From the NCBI GenBank assembly GCA_045656345.1, contig JAZOQZ010000062.1:1-64000 (forward strand): a stretch of 64,000 nucleotides of DNA, in the 5' to 3' direction. A program made the position numbers and the translations under genes. The notes under the pieces are model-generated. The model had not been told where the DNA came from and ran no database searches. It worked only from the letters and a program-made list of their open reading frames with translations. The stretch is from SIG452 sp045656345 (GTDB lineage: Bacteria; Bacillota; Clostridia; UMGS1840). Below are positions 23,937 to 32,208 of the stretch, in pieces; within the stretch, counting starts at the first letter, position 1; the number at the start of each line of letters is the position of its first letter.

Positions 23937-24714
23937 ATTCTTTAAACACCGCCTTATATTCGTCTATAAATTCTAACGTTCCTGTTTTACCTGCCGGAAT
24001 TTCTGCCAGCACTTCTTTTAAAAATTTGATTTTGTAGGCATAATTGGAACCGTTGCCGATATCTGCTGTGATGTTGTTGTGAAAATGCAGGAAGATATCG
24101 CCACGGTCGATGGAGAGCTTGTCCGTCATATCTGCCATCATATTGGCGGAGAGTTCTGTGGAAATGGTGAGAAGCATCGCCACATCTTCCGGCTGTGCGG
24201 TTTCCACCACATCTCCCACGTGAAACTGTTCCACACGGATACCTTCAATGGCTGGCACACCATATTTTGCACGTTCACTGGTGGTATCTAAGATTTTGCC
24301 GGTTTCATCTACAATAATATAGAGGGATTCTCCGCAGAGAATCTGTGCCACGGGCTTACACTCGGTAATTACAATGGAAACCTTATCAGGAAATCCTCTG
24401 TCAACAGAGACCTCTTTTACAAAGGAGAGATTTGAGATGTTATCTTTCACGGTGTCTGTGCGGAAGGTGAAAATGTTTGTTCCCACCTTTAATCCTGATG
24501 CATCCAACACTTTTTCTGGGGTGAGAAGAGAGGTGCCTGTTACGGTGATTTCGTGGATATAAAAAGCAGGCGTTAAAAATCCCACGGCAACCGTTAGGCC
24601 GATTAATATCAGCGTAACAAGCAACGTGGTTTTAAACACCTTGTTTTTTTTATGCTTTTTTCTTACGGAACGCGGTTGGGCAGATTGAGTGCCCAACCCC
24701 ATTGCATCTTTCAT
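23926..24714 (-). CDS. divIB: Cell division protein FtsQ/DivIB
   Basis: Bitopic membrane protein of 262 residues: a basic cytosolic tail, one transmembrane helix (about 29-49), then an extracellular POTRA domain starting FYIHEITVTGTSLLTPEKVLDASGL, followed by the FtsQ beta domain (FVKEVSVDRGFPDKVSIVITE and beyond). It stabilises the FtsL/DivIC complex and helps control septal peptidoglycan synthesis. GGAG lies before the ATG. It follows murA2, the usual clostridial neighbourhood of a murA or murB gene before divIB. Confidence 0.92.
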   Translation of the reverse strand: MKDAMGLGTQSAQPRSVRKKHKKNKVFKTTLLVTLILIGLTVAVGFLTPAFYIHEITVTGTSLLTPEKVLDASGLKVGTNIFTFRTDTVKDNISNLSFVKEVSVDRGFPDKVSIVITECKPVAQILCGESLYIIVDETGKILDTTSERAKYGVPAIEGIRVEQFHVGDVVETAQPEDVAMLLTISTELSANMMADMTDKLSIDRGDIFLHFHNNITADIGNGSNYAYKIKFLKEVLAEIPAGKTGTLEFIDEYKAVFKEYEQ

Positions 24715-24737
24715 ACGAATCTCCGTTTTATATTAGT

Positions 24738-26057
24738 TTATTCTGTTTTTCTGATTGATAGTTTCGCATTCTCTTGGACGATGCCGTATCCCGGAAGTTC
24801 CGCTTTGGGTAAGATTTCTGCTTTAACACCCAAAGAACGGAGTTTTACAATCATATTTTCATAGCCTCTTTCAATATGATGCACATCGTCGATCATCGTT
24901 TTTCCTTCTGCGCAAAGTGCTGCAACCACCAGGGCGGCACCTGCTCTTAAATCTTTTGCCCGAACATTGGCACCCTGCAATTTTTTTACACCGTAAATTT
25001 TTGCGGTGTTTCCCGAAACCAAAATGTGACCTCCCATTTTTCGGAGTTCTTCCACATGGTTATAGCGGTTTTCAAATATGTTTTCCACAATCATACTGGT
25101 TCCGTTTGCCCGAAGAAGAGTTGCCATCAGAATGGCCTGGGCATCGGTGGGGAATCCCGGATGCGGCATTGTTGCAATCATGTTCACCGGTTTTAACCGA
25201 TTGGGAGCAATCACGGTGAGTTCGGTTTTGGAATGGGGAATCACGTAGACCCCCATTTCTTCCAATATACCAACATTTTTGCCTAAATCCTCCACAGGGG
25301 CATTGGTCAGCCCGATGGTGCTTCCTGTAACGGCAGCTGCCGACAGATAGGTGGCAGCTTCGATACGGTCGGAACGAATTCGGTATTCGCAATCGGAAAA
25401 CCCGTTTGCGGGCATAATTTGGATGGTATCAGTTCCGGCACCCGAAATACAGGCACCTGCTGTGTTCAAAAAATTCTGTAAATCAATAATTTCAGGTTCT
25501 TTGGCGGGGTTCTTTATGGTAACAGGTTTATCTGCCTTTAAAGCAGCAATCATCACGTTTTCTGTGGCACCCACACTGGGAAATGAGAGTTGGTATTCTC
25601 CACCGTGAATCAAAGGAGCTGTGCAGGAAATACCATCGGAACCTTCCTTGATTTGCACACCCATTTGGGATAATACAGATAAATGGATATCAATGGGACG
25701 TTTTCCCAGCTCGCAACCTCCCGGATAGGAAATGTTGGCATAGCCGAACCGATTGATAAATGCACCTAAAAAGATGATGGAGGAACGGAGTTTCCTCATT
25801 AGTTCTGCCGGCACCTGAGGTTTTGCCTGAAATCCGGAATCCACTGTGATGGTGCCATTCTGCATAGTAACAGGATATCCCAGATGTTTCAAAATATCAA
25901 CGGTGCATCGAACATCCGAGATATCGGGGCAATTATGTAGCACGGCTTTCTTTCCTGTGATAATGGTTGCCGCTAAAATGGGCAATACTGCATTTTTGGA
26001 ACCGGAAATGGCGACGGTGCCCGAAAGCTTTCTTCCGCCTTCAATCAGGTATCTCAT
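24738..26057 (-). CDS. murA: UDP-N-acetylglucosamine 1-carboxyvinyltransferase (second copy)
   Basis: Second MurA paralogue, 439 residues, in the dcw cluster between murG and divIB. Catalytic Cys115 lies in YPGGCELGKRPIDIH, and the lysine in ISGSKN is conserved. Sequence and C-terminal extension (KAELPGYGIVQENAKLS) differ clearly from the first copy at 6918-8180, so this is an old paralogue rather than a recent duplication. In Firmicutes the two forms are often called MurA and MurZ/MurAB; which one dominates in growth cannot be told from sequence. Confidence 0.93.
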   Translation of the reverse strand: MRYLIEGGRKLSGTVAISGSKNAVLPILAATIITGKKAVLHNCPDISDVRCTVDILKHLGYPVTMQNGTITVDSGFQAKPQVPAELMRKLRSSIIFLGAFINRFGYANISYPGGCELGKRPIDIHLSVLSQMGVQIKEGSDGISCTAPLIHGGEYQLSFPSVGATENVMIAALKADKPVTIKNPAKEPEIIDLQNFLNTAGACISGAGTDTIQIMPANGFSDCEYRIRSDRIEAATYLSAAAVTGSTIGLTNAPVEDLGKNVGILEEMGVYVIPHSKTELTVIAPNRLKPVNMIATMPHPGFPTDAQAILMATLLRANGTSMIVENIFENRYNHVEELRKMGGHILVSGNTAKIYGVKKLQGANVRAKDLRAGAALVVAALCAEGKTMIDDVHHIERGYENMIVKLRSLGVKAEILPKAELPGYGIVQENAKLSIRKTE

Positions 26058-26107
26058 AGTTTCACACCTTTCTTACAGTTTCATTATATGAAAGGTGCTA
26101 TGGATTG

Positions 26108-27205
26108 TTACGTCCGGGATGCGATTTTTCTCACAAGTTCGCCGATTCGTTTGTCGCCGTCGGTAATGGACAGGGGAACAAGCGCTTCCGACATAGCAGT
26201 CAGTTTCTGAGGATTAGTAATCAGCGAATGGATTTGCTGATATAATCCTTCTCCTGTCAGGTCGGTTTCCGAAATTTTTGTTGCGCCACCCTGAGTAACC
26301 AGTGCATGTGCATTTTTTTCCTGGTGATTTGCTGTCACGTTGGGAGAGGGAATCAGCACAGACGGTTTTTTAATGGCACAAAGTTCAGAAATGGTCATAG
26401 CCCCTGCACGGGTAACTGCAACATCGCAGGCCGCTAAAACAGTGGGCATATCGTCGATATATTGGGTAATACGAATCTGATTGGAATCAAAGGTGTAACT
26501 TTTCGTTTTGGTTAAGAAATCCTTGTGGTAACGGCTTCCGGTGCCGATGATTAAAGTAACACCGTCTTTTACTGCGTTCGGAATCATCTGGGCAAAGGCT
26601 TCGTTTAATTTCTGAGCCCCTAAACTTCCGCCGAAACAGAGTACCACGGGAGCGTGTTCGGGAAGATTCAGTTTTTGCCGTGCTGTTTTCTGGTCTAAGG
26701 ATAAAAATTCCCGACGAATGGGATTGCCCGTCAGCACGGAACGCTGGGGATGTTTTAAATAAGGTTTTGCTTCCAAAAATGCCAAAGCGTAGAACTCTGC
26801 CCATTTGGAGAGCAGTTTGGTGGTTAATCCGGGGTAAGCATTCTGCTCGTGCACCAGAAACGGAATCTTCTGTTTATGTAATGCATACATACTGAGTGCG
26901 CTGATGTATCCCCCGGTGGAAACGCCCACATCGGGCTTGAAATCAGCCACCACTTTCTGAATGCTTTTGTATGCCTTGTAGTCAGTTGCTAAAATTTTAA
27001 AGTTCCTTAGCGGATGTTTGCGGTCAAGCCCCTTAGACGGGAATCTGTGATAGACGCATCCGGTTTGGGAATACAATTTTTCTTCCAGTGCTCCGTCGGA
27101 GCCAATGTATAACACTTCGGCACCCTGGCTTACAAGATAAGTGCCGATAGCAATTGCAGGATTGATATGACCGGCAGTCCCGCCGCCGGAAATCAGAACT
27201 TTCAC
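26108..27205 (-). CDS. murG: UDP-GlcNAc:lipid I N-acetylglucosaminyltransferase
   Basis: Peripheral membrane GT28 enzyme that converts lipid I to lipid II, 365 residues. The N-terminal G-loop is VLISGGGTAGHINPAIAI; the acceptor/donor segments are GGYISALSMYALHK, HEQNAYPG and FGGSLGAQKLNEAF. The start is the GTG at 27205, with GGGAGG 8 nt upstream; the frame is open nine codons further but has no ribosome site there. Between ftsW and murA2 in the cluster. Confidence 0.96.
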   Translation of the reverse strand: MKVLISGGGTAGHINPAIAIGTYLVSQGAEVLYIGSDGALEEKLYSQTGCVYHRFPSKGLDRKHPLRNFKILATDYKAYKSIQKVVADFKPDVGVSTGGYISALSMYALHKQKIPFLVHEQNAYPGLTTKLLSKWAEFYALAFLEAKPYLKHPQRSVLTGNPIRREFLSLDQKTARQKLNLPEHAPVVLCFGGSLGAQKLNEAFAQMIPNAVKDGVTLIIGTGSRYHKDFLTKTKSYTFDSNQIRITQYIDDMPTVLAACDVAVTRAGAMTISELCAIKKPSVLIPSPNVTANHQEKNAHALVTQGGATKISETDLTGEGLYQQIHSLITNPQKLTAMSEALVPLSITDGDKRIGELVRKIASRT

Positions 27206-27243
27206 AAAATACGCCTCCCGATATTGGAACAAAAATCAAGGTA

Positions 27244-28380
27244 TCAGATATGAGGCTCTGCCTCTTTTTTGGATTGGGCGGATATATTCAGTATCATTCC
27301 CATGGATATCATCTGGAACACAAATGAGGTTCCCCCTGCAGAAAAGAAGGGGAGGGGGATTCCTGTGGGCGGAACTGAAGAGGTTGCCACCCCAATGTTT
27401 AAGAGCACCTGCACGATAGTTAAGGAAATCAGACCGAAAACCAATAACATGGAATAACGGTCGGGTGCTTTTAATGCAATCCGTACGGCACGGTAGAGCA
27501 AGAGGGCAAACAGTATCAAAACTGCTAATGCGCCCAAGAATCCAAGTTCCTCACAAATAATGGAGAAAATAAAGTCGTTCTGGGGTTCTGGGATATATAA
27601 GAATTTCTGACGGCTTCTGCCCAGACCTAACCCGGAAAATCCGCCGCTTCCGATGGCATATAGCGATTGCACTACCTGCCAGCCGTCGCCTGCCTTGTCG
27701 TTAAAGGGGTTTGTGAAAGAAATAAGTCGTTGCATACGGTAGGGCTCAATGATGGCAAATATAGCACCGATGAGTCCTGCTACTACTGCCAAAGCTGAGA
27801 AAATGCGCATCGGAATCCCTGCAGCAATCATCATCACACCCAAAGCCAGCACAATAATCAGAATGGCAGAGAAGTGAGGTTGAAACAGCAGAAGAAGTCC
27901 GGCAACTCCCACCAGCAGAATACAGATAATCAGATGGGGAAGGGATTCTTTTACGTCGATCATTTTGATTTTGGATAACACCCAGGCACAAGCCATCACA
28001 ATCGCAATTTTTGCTAATTCTGAAGGCTGAATGGTGGAGAATCCTAAATCCAGCCAACGTTTCGCACCGTTGATACGTTGCCCGACAGCCAACACCAAAA
28101 CGAGAAGAATCATAGCAATCCCGTAAAGGGGGAAAACAAACCGCTTGATAAATTTGTAATCAATCATTGACACAAAGAACATCACGGCAAAGCCAACCAC
28201 AGCCCAAACCAGCTGGTTCTTAAAGAAGAACATACTGTCTCCGTGAATGTAAAAGGCGCTGGGCGCCGAGGCGGAAAACACCATAACCAGACCGTATGCC
28301 GTCAGGGCGATTACAGTCAGAAGAAACACGTGGTCGATGTTTCGCCAATTCAGTTGGAGTTTGGGCTTCAGACTTTTCAT
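27244..28380 (-). CDS. ftsW: Peptidoglycan glycosyltransferase FtsW (SEDS family)
   Basis: SEDS polymerase that extends glycan strands at the septum, 378 residues with about ten membrane helices. Typical SEDS segments: ALTAYGLVMVFSAS in the first helix, GAKRWLDLG, FQPHFSA, and the C-terminal VGVATSSVPPTGIPLPFFSAGGTS-like region. SpoVE is a close alternative name. Its partner transpeptidase is the PASTA PBP of the same cluster. murD, normally next to mraY and ftsW, is missing. The nearest Shine-Dalgarno is separated from the ATG by a hairpin (see 28392-28420). Confidence 0.94.
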   Translation of the reverse strand: MKSLKPKLQLNWRNIDHVFLLTVIALTAYGLVMVFSASAPSAFYIHGDSMFFFKNQLVWAVVGFAVMFFVSMIDYKFIKRFVFPLYGIAMILLVLVLAVGQRINGAKRWLDLGFSTIQPSELAKIAIVMACAWVLSKIKMIDVKESLPHLIICILLVGVAGLLLLFQPHFSAILIIVLALGVMMIAAGIPMRIFSALAVVAGLIGAIFAIIEPYRMQRLISFTNPFNDKAGDGWQVVQSLYAIGSGGFSGLGLGRSRQKFLYIPEPQNDFIFSIICEELGFLGALAVLILFALLLYRAVRIALKAPDRYSMLLVFGLISLTIVQVLLNIGVATSSVPPTGIPLPFFSAGGTSFVFQMISMGMILNISAQSKKEAEPHI

Positions 28381-28391
28381 AGTATTGAAGT

Positions 28392-28420
28392 GGTTCCGAC
28401 TTTTGGAACCTTCCTTTCTT
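28392..28420 (-). promoter_or_regulatory. Ribosome site of ftsW separated from the start by a hairpin
   Basis: On the minus strand AAGAAAGGAA (28420-28411) is followed by the perfect hairpin GGTTCC/GGAACC (7-nt loop, 28410-28392), then 11 nt and the ATG. Linear spacing is about 30 nt; folding the hairpin would bring the site to normal distance. Confidence 0.5.
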
Positions 28421-28434
28421 ATAGAATCTGCAGG

Positions 28435-29397
28435 CTATACCCGAGATAAGTATGCCATCACACAACCGAGCAAGGTGATTGCGGAAAAGAGCAACACAAT
28501 TTTGTTTTCGGAATAACCGGACATTTCAAAATGATGGTGAATGGGAGTCATTTTGAAAATTCGTTTGCCTTTGGTCAGTTTGAAGTAGGTTACCTGAAGC
28601 ATTACGGATAATGCTTCAATCAGATACACAATACCCACAATCAGAAGGATTAAGGGCATATCGTTTAAAATCGCAAGTGCTGCAACTGCACCGCCTAAAA
28701 ACAGGGAACCGGTGTCGCCCATAAATACTTTGGCGGGATGAAGATTGTAGATTAAAAATCCGCAAAGTGCACCACAAAGACCTGCAGAAAACATCGTCAT
28801 GCCTTCGGATAAGAAAATCATGGACGCTAAAGTGAAAAACAGGCTTACCACAAAAGTTACGGAGCTGGCAAGACCGTCAACACCGTCGGTTAAATTCACC
28901 GCGTTGATAAAGCCAATCATCATGAATACCAGAAGAATACTGATATAGTAGGATAAATCCAGATAAATGTGAGTAAAGGGAATCCAGAGCGTGGTTTGAA
29001 TAATATTAAATTCCAGTCCGCATACCACGAAAGCAGTGGACACCACAAGCATCAGAATCACTTTCCACATTGCGCTTAAGCCTAAGTTTCTTTTTTTCAC
29101 CACTTTGATGTAGTCATCCAAAAAACCGATCAGACCACAGGAAAGGGCAAACAGAACCACAAACAGACCTTTTAAATCCCGCACAAAGATGGCGCTTACT
29201 ACCAGCACTGCCAGAATAAAAATGATACCGCCCATCGTGGGGGTTCCTGCCTTTGATTTATGCCAGTTAGGTCCTTCTTCTAAAATTTGCTGCCCGAATT
29301 TTAATTTTCGAAGCAGAGGGATAAAAATGGGCCCTGCCAGGGCGCTTACCAGAAAACCAATCACTGCGCAGATTGCTGCAATCATCGGTGTCGGCAT
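28435..29397 (-). CDS. mraY: Phospho-MurNAc-pentapeptide translocase
   Basis: Integral membrane transferase of 320 residues that links UDP-MurNAc-pentapeptide to undecaprenyl phosphate, giving lipid I. Signature segments: GTPTMGGI, FLDDYIKV (catalytic aspartates), NAVNLTDGVDGLA, FMGDTGSL and the MTPIHHHFE histidine motif. The ATG at 29397 follows AAGGAG by 8 nt; the GTG three codons earlier would be too close to that site. The ribosome site lies within the murF stop region. Confidence 0.97.
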   Translation of the reverse strand: MPTPMIAAICAVIGFLVSALAGPIFIPLLRKLKFGQQILEEGPNWHKSKAGTPTMGGIIFILAVLVVSAIFVRDLKGLFVVLFALSCGLIGFLDDYIKVVKKRNLGLSAMWKVILMLVVSTAFVVCGLEFNIIQTTLWIPFTHIYLDLSYYISILLVFMMIGFINAVNLTDGVDGLASSVTFVVSLFFTLASMIFLSEGMTMFSAGLCGALCGFLIYNLHPAKVFMGDTGSLFLGGAVAALAILNDMPLILLIVGIVYLIEALSVMLQVTYFKLTKGKRIFKMTPIHHHFEMSGYSENKIVLLFSAITLLGCVMAYLSRV

Positions 29398-29402
29398 AGA
29401 GA

Positions 29403-30755
29403 TCACTCCTTCGTTTGTAGGTATTGTTTCACTTGTTCAAATAGTTCTTCAAATTGATATTTTCGGGATGCCTTGAATAACACGGCATCACCCGGTTGGA
29501 ATAATTCGGGAATTTTTTTGATAAAATGTTCCCGGTTGGCGAAAAACAAAATATCCTCTGGGTTCATTCCTGCCTTTTTGGCACCGTCTCTGATGTGCTT
29601 CGCATCTTCTTCCACACAGATTAGCGTGTGAATGTCGGCGTCAAATACAGCTTCGCCCACCTGGTTCAGGATGGGTTTAAGATAATCTCCCAATTCGCCG
29701 ATGGGACCTAACACTGCAACCTTACGGTTTCCTTTCTGATTTGCCAACACGCGGAGTGCGGCACGGTCAGAATCCAAAGAAGCGTTGTAGCAGTCTGCAA
29801 TTAAGGTGTAGGAACCTACGGTTTCGGTTTTTTGGCGCCAGCCAACTGACCGGAAGGCGGATAACCCGCTTTGAATTTGCGTAGCGCTCATTCCTAAATG
29901 TTTTCCCAAAAGCACAGCGGAACTTGCGTTCTGAATGTTGTGTGCTCCGGCAATGGGGATTTGATAAGTGTTGCCATCCATTTGGAAAATACCTTCTTCG
30001 GAAATAATTTCGTAGGGATATTTTGCGTTGCTTTTTCCGAAATATTGTATTTGTTGTTGACATTTCACCTGAGACAGAAGGTCGTCATCGCCGTTTAAGA
30101 GCAAAAGACCGTCATCTGCCATACCGTCTAAAATTTCAAGCTTTGCTTTTAAGATATTCTCACGACTTCCCAAATATTCAATATGGGAGGTTCCGATTAA
30201 GGAAATGATGGCAATATGAGGCTTTGCAATTTTAGAAAGATAGGAAATTTCGTCGAAGTGATTCATTCCCATTTCCAAAACGATAAATTTTTCGTCTCCT
30301 TCCATTTTGAGCACAGTTAAGGGGAGACCGATATGATTATTGAAATTGCCTGAGGTGGCAAGGGTTTTTCCTGCTTCGTTCACCACGGATGCCACAAACT
30401 GGCGGGTGGTGGTTTTTCCAACGCTGCCTGTGATGGCAATCACTTTGGCATCGGATTTTTTTAAAACATACGAAGCCAGGTCGCCTAACGCTTTGGTGGT
30501 GTCTTCAACCAGCACAGCAAACTGACCTGTGTGAGCTACCTCTTTGGTTTGGGTTAAAAAGCCCACAGCACCGTTTTGGACAGCGCTTTCAATATAAGCG
30601 TGGCCGTCGTGAGTTTCTCCCACCAACGGAATAAACAACTGGGTTTCCATTTGGGCACGGCTATCGGTGGAAACATAGCGGAAAGGGGTGTCGGGAGAGC
30701 CAAACAGCAAAGTTCCGGACACTGCTTCCAATAATTGATGCACAGTTAATTGCAT
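29403..30755 (-). CDS. murF: UDP-MurNAc-tripeptide:D-Ala-D-Ala ligase
   Basis: Mur ligase of 450 residues that adds D-Ala-D-Ala to UDP-MurNAc-tripeptide. The ATP-binding motif is ITGSVGKTTTRQ, with the MurF-typical SGNFNNHIGLPLTVL, LEMGMNHFDEI, NASSAVL and a C-terminal domain with DCYNASLDSDRAAL. It overlaps murE by 10 bp and its own ribosome site is weak, so translation probably depends on murE. Followed directly by mraY. Confidence 0.96.
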   Translation of the reverse strand: MQLTVHQLLEAVSGTLLFGSPDTPFRYVSTDSRAQMETQLFIPLVGETHDGHAYIESAVQNGAVGFLTQTKEVAHTGQFAVLVEDTTKALGDLASYVLKKSDAKVIAITGSVGKTTTRQFVASVVNEAGKTLATSGNFNNHIGLPLTVLKMEGDEKFIVLEMGMNHFDEISYLSKIAKPHIAIISLIGTSHIEYLGSRENILKAKLEILDGMADDGLLLLNGDDDLLSQVKCQQQIQYFGKSNAKYPYEIISEEGIFQMDGNTYQIPIAGAHNIQNASSAVLLGKHLGMSATQIQSGLSAFRSVGWRQKTETVGSYTLIADCYNASLDSDRAALRVLANQKGNRKVAVLGPIGELGDYLKPILNQVGEAVFDADIHTLICVEEDAKHIRDGAKKAGMNPEDILFFANREHFIKKIPELFQPGDAVLFKASRKYQFEELFEQVKQYLQTKE

Positions 30756-32191
30756 AACGACTTCACAACTTCTCTTTCGTCAAATTCAATTTCGTAATCT
30801 TTAAATTTCTGTACCATTTCATGGCCTTTGCCTAAGAGTAACACGATGTCATCTTCTTTGGCAAGTTCCATAGCAAGACGAATGGCTTCTTTTCGGTCGG
30901 TGTGAGAATACACGTTGGTTTTGTCGGGAATTCCCACCATAATATCGTCAATAATAGCCTGCATATCTTCGCTACGGGGATTGTCGCTGGTGACTACCAC
31001 AACATCGGAGAGTTTTTTTGCAATGGCTCCCATTTTGGGGCGTTTGCCTTTGTCACGATCGCCACCGCAACCGAACACGGTAATCACTCTTGCAGGTTTG
31101 AATTCATTCACAGCTGTTAAAATGTTTTCCATTCCGTCGGGAGTGTGGGCGAAATCAATCATCACCTGATAGGGTTTATCAATTTCTACCAGTTCACATC
31201 TGCCTTTGACGGTTTTGGATTTTTTCATTGCCATTCTCACGAATCCGTCCGGCACGGAAAGTGCTCCGGACATTGCGCAAACGGCCAGGGAATTATACAC
31301 GGAGAAGCCGCCGGGAATGGGCAGTTTCACGGTGTAGGGATCTTTTTCGTGAATCACGGTGTAGGTAACACCGTCGGCACGGTATTCAATATCGTTTGCA
31401 GTGAAATCACAGTTTTCACCTAATCCGTATGTTACAATTTTACCTTTTGCGTGAGCTTTCATTGTTTCGGCATAAGGACTGTCCTGATTGATTACCGCAA
31501 TTTCACACTGACGGAAAAATGCTGCTTTTGCATCTGCATAATTTTCCATTGTGATATGGTAATCCAGATGGTCTTGCGTTAAATTGGTGAACACACCAAT
31601 TTCAAAGGGGATTGCGGCAACTCTGCCTAAACTTACCGAATGGGAAGACACTTCCATCACTGCAAAATCGCAGTTTTCTTCCGCCATTTTCTGCAGATGG
31701 GAAAATAGCTCGGGAGCTTCGGGGGTGGTGGCGTTGGCAGGATAGGAGGTTTTATCAATCACGATTTCGTTGGTGCCGATTAACCCCACTTTGTAGCCAC
31801 AAACTTCCAACATATTTTTAATCAGATTGGTCACAGTGGTTTTTCCGTTGGTACCTGTTACACCGATCATACGCAGTTTTTTCTGGGGATTGTTGCAAAA
31901 GGCGGCTGCCAGATAAGACAGTGCGACATTGGTGTTTTCTACCACGATATTCACAACGCCTTTCGTATCCACAGGATATTCGGTCACAATGGCTGCGGCT
32001 TTGTTTTCCACTGCCTGAGTAATGTATTCGTGGCGGTCGGAACGGATGCCTTTGATGCACACGAATAAACTTCCTTCAGACACAGTTCTGGTATCAAAAG
32101 AAATATCGGTAATCTGAGTGTTCAATTGTTCTTCGGTCAGTTGATTTTTGCACTCAATGTCAGAGTTTTGCAGTAATTCGTGTAATAACAT
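30746..32191 (-). CDS. murE: UDP-MurNAc-L-Ala-D-Glu:meso-diaminopimelate ligase
   Basis: Mur ligase of 481 residues, third amino acid addition. ATP site GVTGTNGKTTVTN; N-terminal UDP-binding domain with DTRTVSEGSLFVCIKG; C-terminal DNPR motif in VTSDNPRSED, which in this family marks the use of meso-diaminopimelate rather than L-lysine. The cell wall of this organism is therefore predicted to be mDAP type. GAGGA before the ATG. It follows the PASTA penicillin-binding protein gene by 17 bp. Confidence 0.96.
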   Translation of the reverse strand: MLLHELLQNSDIECKNQLTEEQLNTQITDISFDTRTVSEGSLFVCIKGIRSDRHEYITQAVENKAAAIVTEYPVDTKGVVNIVVENTNVALSYLAAAFCNNPQKKLRMIGVTGTNGKTTVTNLIKNMLEVCGYKVGLIGTNEIVIDKTSYPANATTPEAPELFSHLQKMAEENCDFAVMEVSSHSVSLGRVAAIPFEIGVFTNLTQDHLDYHITMENYADAKAAFFRQCEIAVINQDSPYAETMKAHAKGKIVTYGLGENCDFTANDIEYRADGVTYTVIHEKDPYTVKLPIPGGFSVYNSLAVCAMSGALSVPDGFVRMAMKKSKTVKGRCELVEIDKPYQVMIDFAHTPDGMENILTAVNEFKPARVITVFGCGGDRDKGKRPKMGAIAKKLSDVVVVTSDNPRSEDMQAIIDDIMVGIPDKTNVYSHTDRKEAIRLAMELAKEDDIVLLLGKGHEMVQKFKDYEIEFDEREVVKSLCN

Positions 32192-32208
32192 AGCGTTCCT
32201 CAGCTTTC

